From Winogradskya consettensis (GTDB lineage Bacteria > Actinomycetota > Actinomycetes > Mycobacteriales > Micromonosporaceae): a stretch of DNA of 64,000 bases. The position numbers were made by a program, and so were the translations under genes. This document shows positions 25,427 through 32,408 of this stretch, piece by piece (within the stretch, counting starts at the first letter, position 1; each line of letters begins with the position of its first letter). The notes under the pieces were generated by a model. That model worked only from the letters and a program-made list of their open reading frames with translations. It did not search any database and was not told where the DNA came from. The stretch covers positions 211,849-275,848 of the forward strand of contig NZ_BOQP01000034.1 in assembly GCF_018332715.1 (NCBI RefSeq), read 5' to 3'.

Positions 25427-28400
25427 GTGAGCAAGCGCCCCCAGACGGCGAACGCGGTCATGTCGCGTCTCCGCCGGCCGGCAAGCCGGCTGCGGGATAT
25501 GCCGATCTGGTCGAAGCTCGGGCTGATCATGCTCGTGCCGACGCTGGCGACGATCGTCGTCGGAACAAGCAGCCTCATCGACCAGATCGGCCAGGCGAGC
25601 AACGCCGAACGTGCCCGTACGCTGTCCGTGCTTTCCCAGGCCGCCGGTGGACTCGTAGACCACTTGCAGAACGAACGCGCCTACGGCGTGATGATCGCGA
25701 CGACCAAGCCGAACACTCCCGACCGCGAGGCCGGCGAGACGGCCTACAGCCGCGAGCACCCCAAGGTCGACACTGCGAAGCTGCCCTACTCGCAGCAGAA
25801 GTCCGCACTCGAGGACGTTCCCGACACGGTCACCACGCTGCTCGTGCGGCTCGACCGGAACCTCGAAGAACTGCCGTCGATCCGCAGCCAGACCGCGAAC
25901 GGCAAGTTCAAGTCAGGTGACGTCGAAGACGCCTATGACCTGCTGATCAACGACCTGCTCAACGTGCGGGACGTCTCTGCTCAGCTCGCCACGAACACCG
26001 ACCTGAGCGACCGGCTGCGCGTGGTCGCCTCCGTCGCCCGGGCCAAGGACTACATCTCCCAGCAGCGCGACGTCGGTCACGAGGTGCTCGGCGCCGGTGA
26101 GTTCACCGAGGCGCTGCGCAAGTCCTTCCTGACCACGGAGGCGGGCTACGACATCGCCGACTCCACGATGCGTCAGGTCGGCACCCCCGAGGACCGCGCG
26201 CTGGTCGACAAGGTGGTCAACGGCCCCGCCAAGCGGGCCGCGACCAACCTGACCGAGCCGTTGAACTCCCTGAGTGGCGCCAACACCAAGACGATCCCCT
26301 TCACCCGGGACACGTGGGAAACCGCCATGGTCGGCTACAACGACCTGTTCCGCTCCGTGGAGAACAAGCTCGACGTCGAGATCGTGGCCCAGGCCACCAG
26401 CATCCGCGACGACGTGCAGCGTGACGTCTTCATCCAGACCAGCCTGCTGCTCAGCCTCCTGCTGCTCGCGATCGTCTTCGCCTGGCTCGTCGCCCGGTCG
26501 ATGGCCCGCTCGCTGCGTGAGCTGCGCCAGGGTGCGCTCAACGTCGCCCAGTTCGGCCTGCCCCAGGCGGTCGAGCGGCTGCGTGACCCGGCGGTGTCCG
26601 GCTCGCTGACCCCGGCCCAGGTAGCCGATCAGATCGCCGAGCCGCTGCCGGTGCGCAGCCGGGACGAGTTCGGGCAGGTGACCGAGGCGTTCAACGCGGT
26701 TCACCTCGAGGCTGTGCGTACGGCTGCCGAGCAGGCCGCCCTGCGTGCCTCGGTCGCGACGATGTTCGTCAACCTCGCCCGTCGTTCCCAGATCCTGGTC
26801 GACCGCCTCATCGGTCACCTGGACCGCCTGGAGCGCGGCGAGGAGGACCCGGACCGGCTGGCCGAGCTCTTCCAGCTCGACCACCTCGCGACCCGAATGC
26901 GCCGGAACGACGAAAACCTCCTGGTTCTCGCCGGCGCCGACTCGACCCGTGTGCAGCGCGAGCCCGCCGCTCTGATCGACGTGCTCCGCGCCGCCCAGTC
27001 CGAGGTCGAGCACTACACCCGCATCGAGTTCGGCGTCATCGACCGGGACATCGAGGTGTCCGCCCACGCGGTCAACGACATGGTCCACCTGGTCGCCGAG
27101 CTCTTCGACAACGCGACCGCGTTCTCGCCGCCGAACAGCCACGTCGTGGTCGAGGCTCGCCGCCTCGGCGACGGTGCGGTGCTCTCGGTCGAGGACCGCG
27201 GCATCGGCATCAGCCGCGAGCAGCTGCGCGACCTCAACGAGCGCCTTGCCAACCCGCCGATGGTGGACGTCGCCGTCTCCCGGATGATGGGCCTGGTCGT
27301 GGTCGCCCGGCTGGCGAACCGGCACGGTGTGCGGGTCGAGCTCCGGCCGGCCGACAGCGAACGCGGCACGGTTGCCGATGTCGGGCTGCCCGTGGGCGTC
27401 ATGGTCGCCAACAACAGCATCGCGGGCCGCCAGCAGGCCGGTATCTCGGCGTACGGGCAGGACCACCAGGCCCGGCCGCAGTTCACCGAGCCCCCGCTGG
27501 CGCTCGAGAGCAGCTCCGCCAACGTGTTCGGCGGCAGCCGCCCGTTCGACCCGAACCCGCCGATGCCCAACGGTGGCATGCTCGGCGCCGGTAACGGCCG
27601 CCAGGCGCCTGCCTGGTCCGACCTGACCGGTGCGCCGACCAACGGTTTCGAGTCGACCAACGGCTTCGAGCCCGCCAACGGCGCCAACGGCTTCAACGGC
27701 GGCGGTTCCAACGGCTTCGGTGGACCCTCCAACGGTTTTGGCGGGCCCTCCAACGGCTTCAGCAACGGCAGCAACGGCAGCGGTGGCCCCAACGGCTTCC
27801 ACGGCCCGCGCAGCAACGAGCCGATCCCGCCGATCCCGCAGCCGGGTCAGCAGAACTTCGGTGGTGGCAACGAGAACCTGCCGCAGCGTCGCAACGGCGA
27901 GAACGTTCGCCCGGACGAGACGGCAGCCTTCGGGGCCACGATTCCGCGGCAGCTGCCGCCGAGCCCGGAGCCGCAGAACCGCACGTCGTTCGTGCCGCCG
28001 GTCTCGGCACCCCCGGTGCCGCCGACCTCCGCTCCGCCGTCGTACGGTCGCCCGGTTTCGGCGCCGCCCTTCGGGAGTCAGCCGGCTTCGGCACCCCCGG
28101 CCCGGCCGCAGTCGGCTCCGCCGGCGAACGGTCAGCCCAACGGTCAGCCGAGTTACGCTCCGAACGCGTTCGTGCAGCCTCAGTCCGCTCCGTCCGCACC
28201 GCCGGCCTGGCCGCCGGTGTCGGCGGACCGGGAGCAGGCCGCCCCGCACGTCCCGGAGAGCCTCGCGGCTGCCCTGGACATGACCGCAGAGCTGCCGCGC
28301 TACCGGCCCAACGGCACAGGTCCGCAGCCGCAGGTCGCCCCGCCGACCAACCCGCAGAACGGGACTCCCAGCCGGGAGGCCGAGCGTTCCGCGGCGGCCG

Positions 28401-29110
28401 CCGAGGCAGCCCACGAGGTGGCCACCAAGCAGGCCGCAGTCGCCCAGGCGACCGCAGCCGCGCAGATCGCCGCAGCGCAGTCCGCCGCACGTCAGCGGGC
28501 CGGTGACGGTCAGTCCCAGTTCGCCGACGAGACGATGGAGCTGCCGATCTTCCGGGAGCTCGAGTCGGCCTGGTTCATGACCGCCCGTCCGGCTGAGACC
28601 AAGCCGGCACCTGTGGCCGAGCCGAAGCCGACGCCCGTCGTGCAGAATGACGACGCAGTGGTTTCTCAGCGCATCCCGACCGGCGAGCCGATCCGAACGG
28701 CCAGCGTGCCCCAGCAGGCCGCCCCGACGGAACGACTCATCGTGGAGCGGGAGCCGGAGCCCGTCGGCGCGGTAGCGTCTAACGGCGCGGCCAACGGCAA
28801 CGGGAACCACCCGTGGCAGACGGCGGCCGACGACGGCTGGCAGGCAGCCCGCAAGGCTGCCGAGGCCCCGGTGGACCTGACGACGACGGCCGGTCTTCCG
28901 CGCCGTACGCCGATGGCCCAGCTGGTCCCGGGTGGCGTCGACCGCGCCGAGACCTCCGTACAACGCCGCACTCCTGAGTCGGTCCGTGGGCTTCTGTCCG
29001 CGTACCACCGCGGTGTGCACCGGGGTCGCACGAAGGAAAATTCGACCAACCCGGAGGAGACTCCGGGAGGGCAGCTGTCCTCGCAGGCTGGCAAGGAGCA
29101 TGAGGCATGA
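25427..29110 (+). CDS. cvnA: Conservon sensor-kinase-like protein CvnA with nitrate/nitrite-sensing domain
   Basis: Membrane histidine-kinase-like first component of a Cvn system. The 1227 residues comprise TM1 (SKLGLIMLVPTLATIVVGTSS, about 20-45), an extracytoplasmic NIT-type helical domain (about 50-330), TM2 (LLLSLLLLAIVFAWLVA), HAMP, and a HATPase domain (N-box ELFDNATAFSPP, G-box EDRGIGIS). A 500-residue disordered Asn/Gly/Pro/Gln-rich tail ends with TTAGLPRRTPMAQLVPGG. No clear phospho-acceptor His box is seen, as is common in this family. GTG 25427 follows AGGAGG by 8 bases. ATGA overlap with cvnB. Confidence 0.92.
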   Translation: MSKRPQTANAVMSRLRRPASRLRDMPIWSKLGLIMLVPTLATIVVGTSSLIDQIGQASNAERARTLSVLSQAAGGLVDHLQNERAYGVMIATTKPNTPDREAGETAYSREHPKVDTAKLPYSQQKSALEDVPDTVTTLLVRLDRNLEELPSIRSQTANGKFKSGDVEDAYDLLINDLLNVRDVSAQLATNTDLSDRLRVVASVARAKDYISQQRDVGHEVLGAGEFTEALRKSFLTTEAGYDIADSTMRQVGTPEDRALVDKVVNGPAKRAATNLTEPLNSLSGANTKTIPFTRDTWETAMVGYNDLFRSVENKLDVEIVAQATSIRDDVQRDVFIQTSLLLSLLLLAIVFAWLVARSMARSLRELRQGALNVAQFGLPQAVERLRDPAVSGSLTPAQVADQIAEPLPVRSRDEFGQVTEAFNAVHLEAVRTAAEQAALRASVATMFVNLARRSQILVDRLIGHLDRLERGEEDPDRLAELFQLDHLATRMRRNDENLLVLAGADSTRVQREPAALIDVLRAAQSEVEHYTRIEFGVIDRDIEVSAHAVNDMVHLVAELFDNATAFSPPNSHVVVEARRLGDGAVLSVEDRGIGISREQLRDLNERLANPPMVDVAVSRMMGLVVVARLANRHGVRVELRPADSERGTVADVGLPVGVMVANNSIAGRQQAGISAYGQDHQARPQFTEPPLALESSSANVFGGSRPFDPNPPMPNGGMLGAGNGRQAPAWSDLTGAPTNGFESTNGFEPANGANGFNGGGSNGFGGPSNGFGGPSNGFSNGSNGSGGPNGFHGPRSNEPIPPIPQPGQQNFGGGNENLPQRRNGENVRPDETAAFGATIPRQLPPSPEPQNRTSFVPPVSAPPVPPTSAPPSYGRPVSAPPFGSQPASAPPARPQSAPPANGQPNGQPSYAPNAFVQPQSAPSAPPAWPPVSADREQAAPHVPESLAAALDMTAELPRYRPNGTGPQPQVAPPTNPQNGTPSREAERSAAAAEAAHEVATKQAAVAQATAAAQIAAAQSAARQRAGDGQSQFADETMELPIFRELESAWFMTARPAETKPAPVAEPKPTPVVQNDDAVVSQRIPTGEPIRTASVPQQAAPTERLIVEREPEPVGAVASNGAANGNGNHPWQTAADDGWQAARKAAEAPVDLTTTAGLPRRTPMAQLVPGGVDRAETSVQRRTPESVRGLLSAYHRGVHRGRTKENSTNPEETPGGQLSSQAGKEHEA
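27641..27805 (+). repeat. NGF-repeat low-complexity segment in CvnA
   Basis: Seven NGF tripeptides occur within about 55 residues, with spacers such as EST, EPA, GGPS and SNGSNGSGGP. The DNA repeats aacggcttc/aacggtttt with synonymous variation, so the pattern is kept at protein level. Predicted disordered. Confidence 0.7.
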
Positions 29111-29511
29111 CAAGTACGCAGGATCTGGGTTGGCTCCTCGCCAACTTTGCCGACCGCGTTCCCGGGGTGGCGCACGCGATCGCGGTCTCCGCCGACGGTC
29201 TGCTGCTCGCGGCCTCGCGGGACCTTCCCCGCGACCGTGCCGACCAGCTGGCGGCCATCGCCTCCGGCCTGGTCAGCCTGACTCAGGGCGCCGCACGGTG
29301 CTTCGAGGGTGGTGCAGTGCTGCAGACGGTCGTCGAGATGGACAACGGGTTCCTCTTCCTGATGTCGATCTCCGACGGTTCGTCGTTCGCCGTGCTCGCC
29401 GCTCGCAGCTGTGACGTCGGTCAGGTGGGCTACGAGATGGCCCTCCTGGTGGACCGCGTGGGTGAGGCGCTGACGCCGGCACCGCGCTCCGCGGCCGGGG
29501 TCCTCGGCTGA
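29107..29511 (+). CDS. cvnB: Roadblock/LC7 domain protein CvnB
   Basis: Second conservon component. The 134 residues are a Roadblock/LC7 fold: LGWLLANFADRVPGVAHAIAVSADGLLLAAS, AAIASGLVSLTQGAA and VLAARSCDVGQVGYEMALLVDRVGEAL. Members are thought to act as partners or GAP-like regulators of the small GTPase CvnD. The ATG overlaps the cvnA stop by 4 bp. Confidence 0.95.
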   Translation: MTSTQDLGWLLANFADRVPGVAHAIAVSADGLLLAASRDLPRDRADQLAAIASGLVSLTQGAARCFEGGAVLQTVVEMDNGFLFLMSISDGSSFAVLAARSCDVGQVGYEMALLVDRVGEALTPAPRSAAGVLG

Positions 29512-29555
29512 ACGGATGGTGGACCGGATCCGTCCGGTATCTGTCCAAATGCTTT

Positions 29556-29978
29556 ATGACGAGAGAAACTTCTATGGGCCGAGGGATGGGGCGAGCGGTG
29601 ACGATGCCTGAACGCGATGAGCCGACCGGCGCGTTGGTCAGACCATATGCCGTGACCCGTGGCCGGACTCGGCCCAAGCTGGAGATAGCGCTGGAAGCGC
29701 TTGTCGAGACCACCGTTCGTGGCCGAAGTACGGGGCCGGGCAGGGGCGGCAGCGAACACCAGTACATCGCGGCGATGTGTGACGGCGGCAGAGTCCAGTC
29801 GCTGGCAGAAATCGCAGCACGCATGCAACTACCGCTCGGGGTGGCCCGAGTGATCGTCGCCGACATGGCCCACGACGGGCTGGTGGCGGTCTACGAGCCG
29901 ACATCGCTTGAAGATGAAACCGACGCGGTGGGTACGGATCTGCTGGAAAGGGTGCTGAGTGGACTTCGCAGGCTCTGA
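29556..29978 (+). CDS. cvnC: DUF742 protein CvnC
   Basis: Third conservon component. The DUF742 signature LVRPYAVTRGRTRP is followed by a winged-helix-like region (SLAEIAARMQLPLGVARVIVADMAHDGLVAVYEP) and a C-terminal LLERVLSGLRRL. The start is uncertain: ATG 29556 gives 140 residues, but ATG 29574, ATG 29586 and ATG 29604 are in frame and none has a strong ribosome binding site. Family length (about 120-130) favours one of the inner starts. It overlaps cvnD by 20 bp. Confidence 0.9.
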   Translation: MTRETSMGRGMGRAVTMPERDEPTGALVRPYAVTRGRTRPKLEIALEALVETTVRGRSTGPGRGGSEHQYIAAMCDGGRVQSLAEIAARMQLPLGVARVIVADMAHDGLVAVYEPTSLEDETDAVGTDLLERVLSGLRRL

Positions 29979-30567
29979 CATGTCGCGGCGGCCAACGGCC
30001 GGGCGCGTTACATCGGCGAAGATTGTTATCGCCGGTGGGTTCGGCGTCGGTAAAACGACGCTGGTGGGGTCCGTCTCGGAGATCACCCCACTGACCACTG
30101 AGGCGATCATGACTTCCGCCGGCGTGGGTGTCGACGATAACCGGCAGGTGCCGGGTAAGACGACGACCACGGTGGCGATGGACTTCGGCCGCATCAGCAT
30201 CGACAGGGACCTCATCCTGTACCTGTTCGGAACACCGGGCCAGACACGTTTCTGGTTCATGTGGGACGAGCTCGTACGAGGTGCCATCGGTGCGGTAGTC
30301 ATGGTGGATACGCGTCGGCTCGCCGACTGCTTCGCCGCCATCGACTTCTTCGAGCACCGAAGGCTGCCGTACCTGGTCGCCATAAACTGCTTCGATGGCA
30401 TGCAGTATCACAACGCTCAGGACGTGCGGGACGCGCTTGCGATCTCGTCCGACGTGCCCGTGGTGAGCTGTGACGCCCGTAACCGCGAGTCGACGAAGAA
30501 CGTCTTGATCTCTCTGGTCGAGTACGTTCTGACCATGCGTCGCTCGCGCGCGGTAGCGCCGGCCTGA
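29959..30567 (+). CDS. cvnD: Small Ras-like GTPase CvnD
   Basis: Fourth conservon component, a GTPase related to MglA. The 202 residues start VDFAGSDMSRR, with P-loop GGFGVGKTTLVG, a T-rich switch I (PGKTTTTVAMDFGRI), switch II FGTPGQTRFWFMW and NCFDG where Ras proteins have NKxD. VDFA is a common family N-terminus, supporting GTG 29959 over ATG 29980. The whole set is expected to form a membrane-linked signalling complex. Followed by a strong terminator. Confidence 0.94.
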   Translation: MDFAGSDMSRRPTAGRVTSAKIVIAGGFGVGKTTLVGSVSEITPLTTEAIMTSAGVGVDDNRQVPGKTTTTVAMDFGRISIDRDLILYLFGTPGQTRFWFMWDELVRGAIGAVVMVDTRRLADCFAAIDFFEHRRLPYLVAINCFDGMQYHNAQDVRDALAISSDVPVVSCDARNRESTKNVLISLVEYVLTMRRSRAVAPA

Positions 30568-30577
30568 CAGGTCGTTC

Positions 30578-30610
30578 AAGTCCCGCTCTGTTCGACAGAG
30601 CGGGACTTTT
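30578..30610 (+). terminator. Intrinsic terminator of the cvn operon
   Basis: A perfect 13-bp stem (30578-30590 with 30596-30608), 5-base loop ttcga, then Ts, starting 10 bases after the cvnD stop. Confidence 0.92.
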
Positions 30611-30641
30611 GCGTGCCCAGATTCTGCGCTAGACAGTACGG

Positions 30642-31424
30642 ATGGCAAACGAGGTCACCGTCCCGTTACTGCCCTGCGGCTCGATCGACGACATCGCCGA
30701 CTTCTACCAGGCCCTCGGCTTCGAGGTCACCTACCGGCAGACGAAGCCGAATCCCTACGTCGCGGTCCGCCGCGAGGATCTGCACCTGCACTTCTTCGGC
30801 ATGCCCGACTTCGACGCGGCGACGTCGTACGGCACCTGTCTGGTCCTGAGCCAGGACGTCGCCGGGCTGCACGCGGCGTTCGCGGCGGGGCTGCGGGCAC
30901 GCTTCGGCAAGGTGCCCGTCGCCGGCCTGCCGCGGATGACCCGGCCCCGGCCCAGGAAGAACATGGACGGCGTGACCGGCTTCAGCCTCGTCGACCCGGG
31001 CGGCAACTGGATCCGCGTCACGGCGGCGCCCTCAGCACAATCGGCTCCCGCCCGCTCGGCAGAGCTGCCTCCCGCCCGCTCGGCAGAGCTGCCTCCCGCC
31101 CGCTCGGCACAATCGGATCCTGCCCGCTTGGCGGAGCCGCCTCCCGCCCGGGCAGCCGTTGGCGATCGGCTTGCCGTTGCGCTGGACAATGCGGTGGTGC
31201 AGGGCGACGGCAGGGGTGAACCCGGCCAGGCCGCGAAGATTCTCGACGGTGCGCTGCGCCGGGGCTCGGAGGATCCGGTCACTCTCGTACGGGCGCTGGT
31301 CTACCGGGCCGAGCTCGCCGAGGGACTCGGTGAACCGGCGGCGGAGCTGCTCGAACGGGCCCACGCGGTCGTGCTCACACCCGCCGAGCAGCTCACACTT
31401 GCCGCGGAACTCGGCGAGTACTGA
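30642..31424 (+). CDS. VOC/bleomycin-resistance-like protein with repeat linker and helical C-terminus
   Basis: Residues 1-127 are a VOC (glyoxalase/bleomycin resistance) fold: VPLLPCGSIDDIADFYQALGFEV, HLHFFGMPDFD and FSLVDPGGNWIRV. Residues 131-170 are five 8-residue repeats of the type SAELPPAR. Residues 175-260 are an Ala-rich helical region (AVALDNAVVQGDGRGEPGQAAKILDGALRRG) reminiscent of TPR-like helices. VOC proteins bind metal or sequester small ligands; the substrate is unknown. ATG 30642. The repeat linker and helical extension are unusual for this family. Confidence 0.8.
   Translation: MANEVTVPLLPCGSIDDIADFYQALGFEVTYRQTKPNPYVAVRREDLHLHFFGMPDFDAATSYGTCLVLSQDVAGLHAAFAAGLRARFGKVPVAGLPRMTRPRPRKNMDGVTGFSLVDPGGNWIRVTAAPSAQSAPARSAELPPARSAELPPARSAQSDPARLAEPPPARAAVGDRLAVALDNAVVQGDGRGEPGQAAKILDGALRRGSEDPVTLVRALVYRAELAEGLGEPAAELLERAHAVVLTPAEQLTLAAELGEY
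31032..31151 (+). repeat. Five tandem 24-bp units in the VOC gene
   Basis: Units begin at 31032, 31056, 31080, 31104 and 31128. Units 2 and 3 are identical (tcggcagagctgcctcccgc...), and the others diverge by several bases. Each encodes S/L-A-x-x-x-P-A-R. Units are in frame, so copy-number change would alter linker length without frameshift. Confidence 0.85.
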
Positions 31425-31457
31425 GGTCGTGGGCGTGCCGTTGTTAGAGTGCCGCAC

Positions 31458-31727
31458 ATGGTCTTCCAGTACTGGCATGTCGGGGTGGTCGCCGCCGTAA
31501 TCGCCGTAGTCGTCTGGGGCATGCTGGCCGCGCGGCGCGGCACCCTGATCGGCCTGGCAGCTGCCCTGGTGATCATCAGCGGCTGGCTGCTCTACACCCT
31601 GGTCCTCGACGAGCCCTTCCTCGACCATGACGGGGAGACCGCGGTGATGATCGGCACTCCCGCCGCCGTCGGAATCGTCTTCGGGCTGCTCGCGGTCAGG
31701 AACCCCTGGGCCCGCCGACGGGCCTGA
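31458..31727 (+). CDS. Small membrane protein, three helices
   Basis: An 89-residue protein with three predicted membrane segments (WHVGVVAAVIAVVVWGMLA, LIGLAAALVIISGWLLYTLVL and AVMIGTPAAVGIVFGLLA) and a basic C-terminus (RRRA). I do not recognise the family. ATG 31458 is used; a GTG at 31449 is in frame. It is followed 10 bp later by a P-loop protein. Confidence 0.65.
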   Translation: MVFQYWHVGVVAAVIAVVVWGMLAARRGTLIGLAAALVIISGWLLYTLVLDEPFLDHDGETAVMIGTPAAVGIVFGLLAVRNPWARRRA

Positions 31728-31737
31728 GGGGTTCGGC

Positions 31738-32187
31738 GTGACGCGGGTGCTGGTGACGGGCATGTCGGGCGCGGGCAAGACCAGGCTGCTCGACGAGCTG
31801 GCCCGGCGAGGTGTCACCACCGTCGACACCGACTACGGCGGTTGGACGCTGCCCGACGGGACCTGGGACGAGCCCCGCATGACTGCCCTGCTCGCCGGGC
31901 CCGGCGATGTCGCGGTGTCGGGCACGGCCGAGAACCAGGGCCGGTTCTACGACCGTTTCGACGAGGTCGTTCTGCTCAGTGCGCCGCTGGAGGTTCTTCT
32001 CGAGCGTGTCGCGCGGCGTACGAACAATCCGTATGGCAGAACTGCCGCGCAGCGGGCGGAGATCAGGCGTTGGGTGGCCGAGGTCGAGCCGCTGCTGCGT
32101 CCCGGCGCCACCTTGGAGCTCGACGGGCGGCGCGCTGTTGAAGACCTGGCCGACGTCGTCGAGCGGTTGCTGACCGCGGGGGCCTGA
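31738..32187 (+). CDS. Small P-loop kinase-like protein
   Basis: The 149 residues start VTRVLVTGMSGAGKTRLLDEL (Walker A GMSGAGKT) and include a base-binding-like ERVARRTNNPYGRT region typical of shikimate/gluconate/nucleoside-kinase-like P-loop proteins. DTDYGGW may be the substrate-binding part. The substrate is unknown. GTG start, 10 bp after the membrane protein; closed by a very strong hairpin. Confidence 0.75.
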   Translation: MTRVLVTGMSGAGKTRLLDELARRGVTTVDTDYGGWTLPDGTWDEPRMTALLAGPGDVAVSGTAENQGRFYDRFDEVVLLSAPLEVLLERVARRTNNPYGRTAAQRAEIRRWVAEVEPLLRPGATLELDGRRAVEDLADVVERLLTAGA

Positions 32188-32212
32188 ACCGCCCAGGAGC
32201 CCGCACAAGCAG

Positions 32213-32261
32213 TCGCCCCGGCCGGGCGACCTTCGCGGAAGCGACCGCCCGGCCGGGGCGA
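32213..32261. terminator. Strong hairpin after the P-loop gene
   Basis: A perfect 16-bp GC-rich stem (32213-32228 with 32246-32261) with a 17-base loop, lying between convergent genes. No T-run; likely a bidirectional transcription block. Confidence 0.7.
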
Positions 32262-32306
32262 GCAGCGTTGCTCTGAGCGGGCACAGCGGCTGATCCGACC
32301 AGCGCT

Positions 32307-32408
32307 GCTGTCAGCGGCTGGGTTGAGGCCCGTTGCTGTCAGCGCGGCTGGGCCGGCCAGCGGTGCTGTCAGCGGCTGGGCCGGCCTGCGGTGCTGTCAG
32401 CGGCTGGG
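32307..32408. repeat. Four imperfect 28-30-bp tandem repeats ending in the stop codon of the IS110-like/Cvn-tail gene
   Basis: The core gctgtcagcggctggg occurs at 32307, 32335 (with a 2-base insertion), 32365 and 32393. The last copy contains the stop codon (tca at 32397-32399) and final codons of the minus-strand gene. Each copy carries a TGA on the minus strand, giving serial stop codons. Not a CRISPR, because the units are contiguous and have no unique spacers. Confidence 0.8.

Noticed and set aside
25913..29113. Antisense open frame of about 1066 codons opposite cvnA
   Set aside because: High-GC shadow frame: Arg/Gly/Val/Leu-rich without domain structure, whereas the plus strand has clear NIT, HAMP and HATPase motifs.
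30360..30420. Loss of the GTPase NKxD motif in CvnD (NCFDG) as a novelty
   Set aside because: NCFD-type sequence is usual in this GTPase family, so it is not unusual here.
32307..32408. CRISPR-like repeat array
   Set aside because: Units are contiguous, imperfect and without unique spacers, and no cas genes are nearby.
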